From: Bacteroidales bacterium UBA1714
GTDB taxonomy: Bacteria; Bacteroidota; Bacteroidia; Bacteroidales; Paludibacteraceae
Assembly: GCA_002317295.1 (NCBI GenBank)
Contig: DCIY01000002.1
Span: forward strand, 6,405 to 33,169
Length of the DNA stretch: 26,765 bases
Direction: 5' to 3'
The position numbers and the translations under genes are program-made. The notes below the pieces were generated by a model, which made no database searches, was not told where the DNA came from, and saw only the letters and a list, made by a program, of their open reading frames with translations. Below, piece by piece: positions 8,408 through 16,081 of the stretch (the stretch's first letter is position 1; the number at the start of each line of letters is the position of its first letter).

Positions 8408-10972
8408 TTATAGCCAGCGAACATACGCAAAGTCCATGCGGTGAGGCAACAGTTCATGCAGCGGATAGAGGCGCAGGGCAAACTTCATACCTCCGGCAAA
8501 ATTGTGCTGATAGTCTGTCTCAAAGCGCATGTGTGAACCTTCCGCCTTGACCATTTCGAGAGGAACGACCTTGTATAGTTTGTCATTATTGTGCAAGGAC
8601 ATACGCATGATGACCAGTTCCACACCCAGACCGCGATCGTTGAGGTTGTGAGTATCCAATTCGCAAACGACATGGAAAGTATCGCCCACATTGGGCATGA
8701 CATCGGAGGTTTCGGGCACCCGTTTCTCCACCACTTCAATCTCGTCCCAATGCTCCACGATGTTCTGCTTCCAGGCCGCAATGCGTTTGGCTTTCTCATA
8801 GTTCGATTCTGACAACAGCGCGTGACGCAGAGCCAGTGGGTTGTAGAACTTGCTGAAATAATCGTCCATCATCCGCTTGGTAGTAAACCGAGGGGTGATT
8901 TTGGTAACGGAGTTCTTGATGGTTTGAATCCATTCGGGGCTGTATCCTTTGGAATTCTTGGCATAGTACATCGGGATGATTTCCGACTCCAGTGTCTTAT
9001 AAATAATCGCTGCATCCAATTGATCCTGGTGCTCCTGGTTCTCGTATGTACGTTTCTCCGTCAGCGCCCAACCGGCACCCGGAACATAGCCTTCCAGCCA
9101 CCAACCATCAAGTACTGAGAAGTTGAGTACACCATTCATTTGGGCCTTTTCTCCACTGGTACCGCTGGCCTCAAGGGGACGGGTCGGTGTATTAAGCCAT
9201 ATATCCACACCACTGACCAGACGTTTGGCCAGACGCATGTCATAATTTTCCAGGAAAATGATTTTACCCAGGAACTGGGGCATACGACTGATTTCAATGA
9301 TCCGACGAATCAAACCCTGGCCACCGCCATCGGCAGGGTGGGCCTTACCGGTAAACAGGAACTGCACCGGATAATTGGGGTTGTTGACCAGTTTATCCAG
9401 ACGCTCCAAATCGGTAAACAGCAGGTGAGCACGTTTGTAGGTAGCGAAACGGCGGCCAAAACCGATAATCAGGTTATTGGGGTTCATCTGTTGCAAGGCT
9501 TGAACGATACGGGCCGGATCACCCTGCGACTTGATCCATTCTTCCTGAAATTTCTCCCTGATATATGTAATCAGTTTTTGTTTGAGGTTCATACGTATCT
9601 GCCAGATTTCCTGATCCGGTATATCGTTGAAAGCCTTCCACATTTCAGGATTGGACTGATCATAACGCCACTGTTTGGGGAAATGACTCAGGTACACTTT
9701 TTTCCACTCCGTGGCCGCCCAAGTAGGCATATGGACACCGTTAGTCACATAGTCCACGTGCAACTCTTCGGGGAAATAACCCGGCCATATGGGGGCAAAC
9801 ATCTTCTTGGATACCTCTCCGTGCAACCAACTCACGCCATTGGCTTCCTGGCAGGTGTTGAGGGCAAACACAGACATAGAGAATTTCTCATTATTGTCAT
9901 TGGGGTTTTGTCTCCCCATGCCAATCAAATCGTGCCACTCAATACCCAGACGGGGAGCATAGGTGTTCATATACTTATAGAACAAACCCTCTTCAAAATA
10001 GTCGTGACCTGCCGGTACCGGAGTATGGCAGGTATACAAACCGCTGGAACGGACTACCTCCAAAGCCTGTTGGAACTCCAGATGTTCTTCTTCCACCAGG
10101 TCCACCAAACGTTGCAATCCCATCAGAGCCGCATGACCTTCGTTGCAATGGTATACATCTTTTTTGATTCCCAACTGTTTAAGCGCCAGCGTACCGCCTA
10201 TACCCAGCAAAATCTCCTGTTTGATTCGGTTTTCCCAATCGCCACCATAGAGCTGATGGGTGATTTGGCGATCCCAATCGTTATTGAGCTCGTTATCGGT
10301 ATCCAGCAGATACAGATTGATTCGTCCTACAGCCACTTTCCACAGATAGGCCTTAACGGTACGTTCCGGATAAGGCACTTCGATGATCATGGGAGACCCA
10401 TCGGCATTTTTGACTTGTAACAGAGGCAGGTTTTGGAAATTTTGGGCTTCGTATTTGGCAATCTGCTGCCCCTCGGGAGACAGGGTTTGGGTAAAGTATC
10501 CGTAGCGATATAAGAAACCGATCGCTGTCATATCGACGTTGCAATCACTGGCCTCTTTGAGATAATCGCCGGCCAAGATGCCCAAACCACCACTGTAAAT
10601 TTTGAGGATATGGCTCAAACCATACTCCATGGAGAAGTAAGCGATACTGGGTTTTTTGGCATCGCGTGGCTGATCCATATATTCCCGAAAATCGGCATAT
10701 ACCTGGTCCAACTGGGCCAAAAAAGCAGCATCCTGATTCAACTCCATGAGTCGATCATAACTGATCATGTTCAGCAGCATGATCGGATTGGACTGGGCAC
10801 GATGCCATACTTCATAATCGATGTTTCGGAAAATATTCTTGGCATCACTGTTCCACACCCACCATAAGTTATAAGCAATCTCCTGTAACTTTTTCAAATT
10901 TTCCGGCAAGTTGGCATGAACGGTAATTTCACTCCAAACCGGTTGATTCACATGACTTACTTGAATTTTCAT
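8408..10972 (-). CDS. glgP: Alpha-glucan (glycogen) phosphorylase, GT35
   Basis: 854 residues. It has an N-terminal DUF3417-type segment (about 10-105, NLPENLKKLQEIAYNLWWVW), then the GT35 catalytic core with YFSMEYGLS and GGLGILAGDYLKEASD (about 112-142), and the PLP site EASGTSGEKAQMNG with K609 as probable Schiff-base lysine. A beta-rich C-terminal extension runs from about 735 to 854. This is the phosphorylase branch of many bacteria and archaea, not the glycogen phosphorylase of E. coli. It releases glucose-1-phosphate from alpha-1,4-glucans using phosphate. It has a consensus promoter at 11005-11036 and is followed after 40 nt by mreB. From memory, mreB in Bacteroides often follows purH, so this neighbour may be lineage-specific. 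Confidence 0.95.
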   Translation of the reverse strand: MKIQVSHVNQPVWSEITVHANLPENLKKLQEIAYNLWWVWNSDAKNIFRNIDYEVWHRAQSNPIMLLNMISYDRLMELNQDAAFLAQLDQVYADFREYMDQPRDAKKPSIAYFSMEYGLSHILKIYSGGLGILAGDYLKEASDCNVDMTAIGFLYRYGYFTQTLSPEGQQIAKYEAQNFQNLPLLQVKNADGSPMIIEVPYPERTVKAYLWKVAVGRINLYLLDTDNELNNDWDRQITHQLYGGDWENRIKQEILLGIGGTLALKQLGIKKDVYHCNEGHAALMGLQRLVDLVEEEHLEFQQALEVVRSSGLYTCHTPVPAGHDYFEEGLFYKYMNTYAPRLGIEWHDLIGMGRQNPNDNNEKFSMSVFALNTCQEANGVSWLHGEVSKKMFAPIWPGYFPEELHVDYVTNGVHMPTWAATEWKKVYLSHFPKQWRYDQSNPEMWKAFNDIPDQEIWQIRMNLKQKLITYIREKFQEEWIKSQGDPARIVQALQQMNPNNLIIGFGRRFATYKRAHLLFTDLERLDKLVNNPNYPVQFLFTGKAHPADGGGQGLIRRIIEISRMPQFLGKIIFLENYDMRLAKRLVSGVDIWLNTPTRPLEASGTSGEKAQMNGVLNFSVLDGWWLEGYVPGAGWALTEKRTYENQEHQDQLDAAIIYKTLESEIIPMYYAKNSKGYSPEWIQTIKNSVTKITPRFTTKRMMDDYFSKFYNPLALRHALLSESNYEKAKRIAAWKQNIVEHWDEIEVVEKRVPETSDVMPNVGDTFHVVCELDTHNLNDRGLGVELVIMRMSLHNNDKLYKVVPLEMVKAEGSHMRFETDYQHNFAGGMKFALRLYPLHELLPHRMDFAYVRWL

Positions 10973-11004
10973 ATTATTGTTATTCTGATAATCCTAAAAA
11001 CGTG

Positions 11005-11036
11005 CAAAGATACAAAAATTAACTGAAATATCCAAA
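11005..11036 (-). promoter_or_regulatory. Promoter for glgP and possibly the mre operon
   Basis: Minus strand TTTG (11033-11036), 20 nt, then TATCTTTG (11005-11012); glgP starts 32 nt after the -7 box. It sits back to back with the rnr promoter, with 15 nt between the two -33 boxes. Confidence 0.8.
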
Positions 11037-11051
11037 TTTTGAATTTTAAAT

Positions 11052-11082
11052 TTTGGTTTTTGCTTATTTTTTTGTACTTTTG
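11052..11082 (+). promoter_or_regulatory. Promoter for the RNase R-type gene
   Basis: TTTG (11052-11055), 19 nt, then TACTTTTG (11075-11082). The ATG is at 11092, only 9 nt after the -7 box, so the transcript should be leaderless or nearly so. Confidence 0.8.
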
Positions 11083-11091
11083 CACCCGATT

Positions 11092-12492
11092 ATGATTGAT
11101 AATGCAGAAATACTGCGTCGTCGCGACATGCGTGACGTGCTTACCTTTACCATCGATCCGGAGGATGCCAAGGATTTTGATGATGCGCTCAGTTTCACCA
11201 TCAACGAGGAGGGTGATTACCAGGTTGGTGTTCATATTGCCGATGTGAGTTTTCATGTCAAAGAGGATTCCAAAGTGGATCGTGAAGCGTATGAACGGGG
11301 AACCAGTGTTTATCTGGTAGACCGGGTGATACCGATGCTTCCGGAAAGTTTGTGCAACGATATCTGTTCCCTTCGCCCCGGAGAGGACCGGTTGTGTATG
11401 TCGGTCGTTTTTACCATGGGTCACGATGCAACCGTCAAAAAGTATAAGATCTGCCGCAGCGTCATTCGCAGCGATTATCGGCTCACGTATGATCAGGCTC
11501 AATCGGTGATTGATCATCATCCGGTTGCTTCCATCCGGGACGAATCTTTGATTCGAGCCATTGAGCAACTTCATTTTTTGGCTTTGATACTACGGCGTCG
11601 TCGTATTCAGGCGGGTGCCTTGGATATCAGTCAAGAGGAGATCCGTTTTCGTTTGGACGAAGGGGGACATCCGACACAGATATATTTTAAGAAACCCACT
11701 CATGCCAATCACTTGATTGAAGAATTTATGCTGTTGGCCAATCGTATAGTAGCCACCCATATCGGCAAAACGGGTAAAGAAATGGTATATCGTATACACG
11801 ATCAGCCAGATAAACAGAAACTGGCCGAACTCAAGCGATTTGCGCGGCGCATGGGTGAGCGCCTTGACCCCAGTACCATAGAAATGTTGGTGATTCGGGC
11901 CATGGCCAAGGCAGAATATTCCACCTGTAATATCGGTCATTACGGATTGGCTTTTGACTACTATACGCATTTCACTTCGCCCATTCGACGTTATCCCGAC
12001 CTGATGGTTCATCGTCTGGTGGCTGATTATGTGTTGGGCGAAAGGCAACGGGCGAAGGGCAAATGGAGAGAAAACCTGTACGAATCGTGTGAACATTGTT
12101 CTGCCATGGAGCAGGAAGCTGCACAGGCAGAACGGGATTCAGTCAAAGAGTTTCAGATTCTGTGGATGGAAGATCATGTGGGGGAAGATTTTGACGGGCA
12201 TATTGTCGGCGTCACCAAGTATGGGTTGTTTGTGCGATTGGACAATAACCACTGCGAAGGATTGGTTCCCATGCGCAACATCTGTGTCGGGCAGATGATG
12301 GAACTAGATGAAAAAAACTTTACCCTTCGCACCAAACGGCGCAAAGGGCAATCTCGACACTGGACCCAAAACGAAGACGAATCGGTGTTTGTCAAACAAT
12401 CGTTTACCCTGGGCGATGCGGTGAGGGTAAGAATCATGCGGGCAGACCTGCTGCTGCGCCAAATCGATTTGGAACTGATTACAGCACCATAA
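11092..12492 (+). CDS. rnr: RNase R/II-family 3'-5' exoribonuclease lacking N-terminal cold-shock domains
   Basis: 466 residues. The RNB nuclease domain begins almost at residue 1. The catalytic Asp set is D22, D28, D30 and D31 in DPEDAKDFDD. The family Tyr is Y74 in VYLVDRVIPMLPE, and FTSPIRRYPDLMVHR (about 294-308) is intact. A C-terminal S1 domain spans about 364-462 and there is no basic tail. Typical RNase R in this phylum is about 700 aa, with two cold-shock domains before the RNB. Here that space is occupied by a promoter and glgP, with no remnant or frameshift. It should degrade RNA processively from the 3' end; studies of E. coli RNase R showed the nuclease domain alone retains activity. 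The start at ATG 11092 is set by the promoter; an upstream reading from 11053 lies inside the promoter. The 3' end overlaps a convergent gene by 14 nt. Confidence 0.88.
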   Translation: MIDNAEILRRRDMRDVLTFTIDPEDAKDFDDALSFTINEEGDYQVGVHIADVSFHVKEDSKVDREAYERGTSVYLVDRVIPMLPESLCNDICSLRPGEDRLCMSVVFTMGHDATVKKYKICRSVIRSDYRLTYDQAQSVIDHHPVASIRDESLIRAIEQLHFLALILRRRRIQAGALDISQEEIRFRLDEGGHPTQIYFKKPTHANHLIEEFMLLANRIVATHIGKTGKEMVYRIHDQPDKQKLAELKRFARRMGERLDPSTIEMLVIRAMAKAEYSTCNIGHYGLAFDYYTHFTSPIRRYPDLMVHRLVADYVLGERQRAKGKWRENLYESCEHCSAMEQEAAQAERDSVKEFQILWMEDHVGEDFDGHIVGVTKYGLFVRLDNNHCEGLVPMRNICVGQMMELDEKNFTLRTKRRKGQSRHWTQNEDESVFVKQSFTLGDAVRVRIMRADLLLRQIDLELITAP

Positions 12493-13048
12493 ACAGGAGG
12501 GGAATGAGGATTCCAATCAGGAACTCAATACCTCCTATTCCCCAAAGACTGTGTTTTCCTTTGAGCATAAAGATACCGGTAATCACCAGGATAACCATGG
12601 CCACGGAAAAAATATCCGAGAACCAGGTCCATGCTTTACCGGGATTGTAGTGCAGTTTGGACAGCGCTCCCATGATGGGGCGTTTTTTCACCTGTTCCAA
12701 TACGGCCTTGCCTGTGGTCATATCCACCACCAGGCTGCTGTTGGATTTGAGAAAAATCTTGGCGGTTGTGGAATCCGGCATATAGTGCTGAATCTCGCGA
12801 CCCTCCATCCCGCAGGAGAGCAACCATTGGTCTATCACCTCCGAGGTCAATTGGGTGGACGGCGTTAACGCCAGTTCGGTGCGTTGGATGGTGTACTGAC
12901 TGTTATAGGTAGCCTTATGATTGAGGGCTATTCCGCTGATGGCATATACGAGCAACGCGCCCGCAAACACATAACTGAGTTCGCGATGCGCATTGCGTAA
13001 GAATTGGCGAAACCTGGTTCCGCACGACATAGGGGGATGTTTTTCCAT
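12479..13048 (-). CDS. PepSY-associated transmembrane protein
   Basis: 189 residues. A cytoplasmic N-terminus (LRNAHRELSYVFAG) leads into a membrane helix at about 26-44 (ALLVYAISGIALNH). A periplasmic segment at about 50-135 contains a PepSY-like alpha/beta unit (VVDMTTGKAVLEQVKKRPIMGALSKLHYNPG). Two C-terminal helices follow (about 140-160 and 168-188). This layout matches small PepSY-TM proteins, often linked to respiratory, iron or redox functions; the exact role is unknown. The ATG at 13048 overlaps the stop of the upstream lipoprotein gene by 1 nt (TAATG), so the two are coupled and may act together. Its end overlaps the rnr end by 14 nt, tail to tail. Confidence 0.82.
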   Translation of the reverse strand: MEKHPPMSCGTRFRQFLRNAHRELSYVFAGALLVYAISGIALNHKATYNSQYTIQRTELALTPSTQLTSEVIDQWLLSCGMEGREIQHYMPDSTTAKIFLKSNSSLVVDMTTGKAVLEQVKKRPIMGALSKLHYNPGKAWTWFSDIFSVAMVILVITGIFMLKGKHSLWGIGGIEFLIGILIPLLFMVL

Positions 13049-13488
13049 TATCGGGTCACAATCTCATAGGATAATGCTTCGCCGTAGTAGATACGGATGG
13101 CTTTTTGCTCGGTTTCGCATCCCTGTCCGTTTTCTCCATGTGCCAGACCGTCACCTATCCGGTTGGTCTCGGGCACATACTCCAACGAACGCAGGATACC
13201 CCGCACGCGAACGATGTTATTGACACATTCGGGCGCAAAGTTTCCGGCCTGTGCTCCTTCTACCCGAAAGATCTGGCTCTCATCACTTCCCATCAAAAAA
13301 GCCTTACGCCCCCCATGTTTGCACAGGTGGGAGCATATGCCTTCAAAAACAAGGGTATCATCCACCAACGAATCGGCTTGAGCCATCATCTGGTCAATGG
13401 TATACACGGTTTCTACTTTTTGAATCGGCTTACTGCAAGCCGTCAAAGTCATCAGGCCTAAGGCCACGAGTGCTAAGAACTTGGTCAT
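13048..13488 (-). CDS. Small periplasmic lipoprotein, OB-fold-like, Cys-rich
   Basis: 146 residues with a lipoprotein signal: MTKFLALVALGLMTLTAC, lipobox LTAC with Cys18. The residues after it (SKPIQK) carry no acidic surface-export motif, suggesting a periplasmic-facing anchor. The body has CSHLCKHGGRKAFLMG (a CxxxC near a His), then FRVEGAQAGNFAPECVNNIVRVRGILR, a pattern like small OB-fold (tRNA_anti-like/BOF) periplasmic domains. The Cys/His cluster could bind a metal or form a disulfide. It lies 22 nt after proS and is coupled to the PepSY-TM gene by TAATG. The three genes look like one operon, though no functional link to ProS is evident. Confidence 0.75.
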   Translation of the reverse strand: MTKFLALVALGLMTLTACSKPIQKVETVYTIDQMMAQADSLVDDTLVFEGICSHLCKHGGRKAFLMGSDESQIFRVEGAQAGNFAPECVNNIVRVRGILRSLEYVPETNRIGDGLAHGENGQGCETEQKAIRIYYGEALSYEIVTR

Positions 13489-13510
13489 AATTGGATATTT
13501 TTACAGATCA

Positions 13511-15001
13511 TTAATAAGCAATGGCAAATACAACGCGCTTGGCGCTTGGTTTTCCTGTCACCATACATTGGCCGGGTTCCTCTTTGTACCCGGGCAGCGC
13601 TTCCAACGGGATGCAACGAATGGTTGCCTTGGTTTCCGCTTTGATTTTTTCCTCTGTTTCAGGCGTACCATCCCAATGGCAAAGCAAGAATCCTCCTTTT
13701 TTGATTTCTTCTTTAAACTCCTCATACGAGTTGCACTCGCGGGTTTTGGCGATGCGGTAATCCAGCGCCTTTTGATAACAGTTCTTTTGAATCTCCGCCA
13801 ACAGGGCCACAATCTTGTCCTCGATACCCTCCAGGGAAATGGTCTCTTTAGTCAGCGTATCACGACGAGCTATCTCGATGGTGTTATTTTCCAAATCTCT
13901 TCCACCCATGGCCAGACGAACGGGAACTCCTTTGAGTTCATAGTCTGCAAACTTATATCCCGGAGTGGCATTATCGGCAGTGTCCACCTTGACACGAATG
14001 CCCATCTGTTTGAGGCGATCAGCCAATGGAGAAAGATGTTCCATCAGGCGTGCCAAGTCTTCACTTTTCTTAAATATAGGTACAATCACCACCTGAACAG
14101 GCGCCAAAGCGGGTGGCAAAACCAAGCCATTGTCGTCCGAGTGGGTCATGATTAAGGCACCCATCAGGCGGGTGGAAACGCCCCAGGAAGTGGCCCAGAC
14201 ATATTCATATTTATTTTCCTTGCTGAGGAACTGCACATCAAATGACTTGGCAAAGTTCTGGCCCAGGAAATGGGAAGTACCGGCCTGCAATGCTTTGCCA
14301 TCCTGCATCATGGCCTCAATGCAGTAGGTGTTCAGTGCACCTGCAAATCGCTCATTGGGAGACTTGACACCCCGAACCACCGGAATCGCCATGACATTTT
14401 CTGCAAAATCTGCATAGACATCCAGCATCGAGCGCGCATAATCCTCCGCTTCCTCCTTGGTAGCGTGTGCCGTATGACCTTCCTGCCACAAGAACTCTGC
14501 CGTACGAAGGAAGAGACGGGTACGCATCTCCCACCGCATCACATTACACCATTGGTTGCACAGGATAGGCAGGTCGCGATAAGAAGAAATCCAATTCTTA
14601 TAAGTGGACCAGATGATGGTTTCCGAAGTGGGACGAATGATCAGTTCTTCTTCCAGTTTGGCATTGGGATCGACCACCACGCCTTTGCCTTCAGGATCGT
14701 TCATCAGACGGTGATGAGTCACCACCGCACATTCCTTGGCAAAACCCTCTACATGTTCGGCTTCCCGACTTAAGAACGACTTGGGAATCAACAGGGGAAA
14801 ATAGGCATTGTGCACTCCCTGCTCCTTAAATCGGCGATCCAACTCTGCCTGAATCGTCTCCCAAATTGCGTAACCATAGGGCTTAATCACCATACAGCCC
14901 CGAACCGCGGACTGCTCGGCCAAATCGGCTTTGACGACCAGTTCGTTATACCATTTTGAATAATCCTCGCTGCGAGGAGTTAATTTTTGAAAAGTTGCCA
15001 T
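13511..15001 (-). CDS. proS: Prolyl-tRNA synthetase, archaeal/eukaryal type (ProS type 3)
   Basis: 496 residues, class II aminoacyl-tRNA synthetase. Motif 1 region GYAIWETIQAELDRRFKEQG lies at about 43-62. The ATP/proline-binding stretch is RPTSETIIWSTYKNWISSYRDLP, motif 2 is RWEMRTRLFLRTAEFLWQEGHTAH, and motif 3 is around GALIMTHSDDNGLVLPP. The HGTP anticodon-binding domain and a C-terminal Cys-containing domain ending VVFAIAY follow. The absence of the bacterial-type editing insertion and the C-terminal Tyr mark the archaeal/eukaryal-like form, which is typical of Bacteroidota. The start at 15001 (MATFQKLTPRSEDYS) fits the family. It has a consensus promoter at 15041-15072 and probably leads an operon with the two downstream envelope genes. 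Confidence 0.97.
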   Translation of the reverse strand: MATFQKLTPRSEDYSKWYNELVVKADLAEQSAVRGCMVIKPYGYAIWETIQAELDRRFKEQGVHNAYFPLLIPKSFLSREAEHVEGFAKECAVVTHHRLMNDPEGKGVVVDPNAKLEEELIIRPTSETIIWSTYKNWISSYRDLPILCNQWCNVMRWEMRTRLFLRTAEFLWQEGHTAHATKEEAEDYARSMLDVYADFAENVMAIPVVRGVKSPNERFAGALNTYCIEAMMQDGKALQAGTSHFLGQNFAKSFDVQFLSKENKYEYVWATSWGVSTRLMGALIMTHSDDNGLVLPPALAPVQVVIVPIFKKSEDLARLMEHLSPLADRLKQMGIRVKVDTADNATPGYKFADYELKGVPVRLAMGGRDLENNTIEIARRDTLTKETISLEGIEDKIVALLAEIQKNCYQKALDYRIAKTRECNSYEEFKEEIKKGGFLLCHWDGTPETEEKIKAETKATIRCIPLEALPGYKEEPGQCMVTGKPSAKRVVFAIAY

Positions 15002-15040
15002 GATATCGTTTGTCTAAAAAATTTCGCACATTTTGCGCTG

Positions 15041-15072
15041 CAAAATTACGCTTTTTTTTTGACATATGCAAA
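15041..15072 (-). promoter_or_regulatory. Promoter for proS
   Basis: Minus strand TTTG (15069-15072), 20 nt, then TAATTTTG (15041-15048), with the start codon 39 nt downstream of the -7 box. The leader contains CGCA-AAATG-TGCG, a weak 4-bp inverted repeat of unknown meaning. Confidence 0.8.
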
Positions 15073-15123
15073 TTTATCTGACGAAAACCAAAACGACGGA
15101 CTAAAATCCAACGAAAATGGCAG

Positions 15124-16044
15124 TTATCGTAAGATGTAACCTTTGCGCAGGGATTCGAAACTTTCGGGAGCGGATTTCAGCGATTGAGAGATGCGCTCGA
15201 GCCATCCCTCACGACTATCTCCCGGAGGCAGGATGTCCAATGGCTGGGCCTGCATTTGGGGCAAACCCAGGCACTCAGACAGTGCGTCCAGACACATTTG
15301 AGAAGCATTGCGTTTACCCTGACGGGAGTAACCGGCAATATGAAAACTGGATCGCAGCACATGAGGATGGTGCAACAGTTGCCTATTCAAATCCGGTTCG
15401 TTCTCCCAACAGTCAATGACCGCATCCACCCCTCTGGCCAACCACGCCGCTTCATCCACCACACCCCCGCGGGCCGCATTGATAATCAGTGCATGGTCAC
15501 AAACCGATTGCAGAAATGTACTGTCACACATGTGCCAGGTAGGATAAGCGCCCGTATGAGTCAAAGGTACATGATAGGTGATCACATCGCAAGAGGACAC
15601 ATCGCCCATCATTCCTTTGGGAGGATCATTCTCCACCACCTTCCATCCATGTCGACGGGCCATAGCCACCACCTTACTGCCCACATGTCCCACACCGACA
15701 ACTCCCAGGGATTGAATATGAGGCCGGCATTCCAAAATAGCCTCTTCGACATAGTCACATACCGCTTGGGCATTGCATCCGGGACAGGATACCCAACGAA
15801 TACCTGCACGTTCACAATAATCGGTATCGATATGGTCATATCCGATGGTAGCGGTGGCTACCAAACGAACCTGAGAACCGGCCAACAGTTGTTCATCTAT
15901 ACGTGTTCGGGTGCGCACGATAAGAGCATCGGCATCCTTCACACGTTGAGGGGTAAAGTCTTGAGGATGAAGCATCTCCACACAGGCGTACGCATCCAGC
16001 ACGCCTGACAAATAAGGAATATATTGGTCAATGAGAACTCTCAA
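15124..16044 (-). CDS. pdxB: 4-phosphoerythronate dehydrogenase (PLP biosynthesis), short C-terminus
   Basis: 306 residues of the D-2-hydroxyacid dehydrogenase fold. The Rossmann motif is GVVGVGHVG (114-122). Catalytic residues are R192 (NAARGGVV), E215 (CWENEP) and H235 in FHIAGYS; HIAGYS is diagnostic for PdxB among its relatives. It oxidises 4-phosphoerythronate in the DXP-dependent PLP pathway. E. coli PdxB is about 378 aa; here the C-terminal dimerisation domain is reduced to about 60 residues. The start is TTG at 16042-16044, which gives the family N-terminus MRVLIDQYIPYL; an in-frame TAG a few codons upstream closes the frame, and no ATG fits. The TTG lies inside a heptamer array that also contains the panC stop (16075-16077). 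Confidence 0.88.
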   Translation of the reverse strand: MRVLIDQYIPYLSGVLDAYACVEMLHPQDFTPQRVKDADALIVRTRTRIDEQLLAGSQVRLVATATIGYDHIDTDYCERAGIRWVSCPGCNAQAVCDYVEEAILECRPHIQSLGVVGVGHVGSKVVAMARRHGWKVVENDPPKGMMGDVSSCDVITYHVPLTHTGAYPTWHMCDSTFLQSVCDHALIINAARGGVVDEAAWLARGVDAVIDCWENEPDLNRQLLHHPHVLRSSFHIAGYSRQGKRNASQMCLDALSECLGLPQMQAQPLDILPPGDSREGWLERISQSLKSAPESFESLRKGYILR

Positions 16045-16081
16045 CTCTAAACTCTAAACTCTCAACTCTCAACTCTAAACT
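16036..16081 (-). repeat. Heptamer tandem repeat bridging panC stop and pdxB start
   Basis: On the plus strand, five full heptamers (TCAACTC, TAAACTC, TAAACTC, TCAACTC, TCAACTC; 16041-16075) are flanked by partial copies AACTC and TAAACT. On the coding strand the units read GAGTTGA / GAGTTTA. The array contains the TAG of panC and the TTG of pdxB and makes up the whole 30-nt intercistronic gap. Seven is not a multiple of three, so copy-number changes alter the spacing without a frame constraint. Confidence 0.9.

Noticed and set aside
9140..10420. Long plus-strand open frame (426 codons) opposite glgP
   Set aside because: Antisense shadow of a clear GT35 gene, with no domain, promoter or sensible composition.
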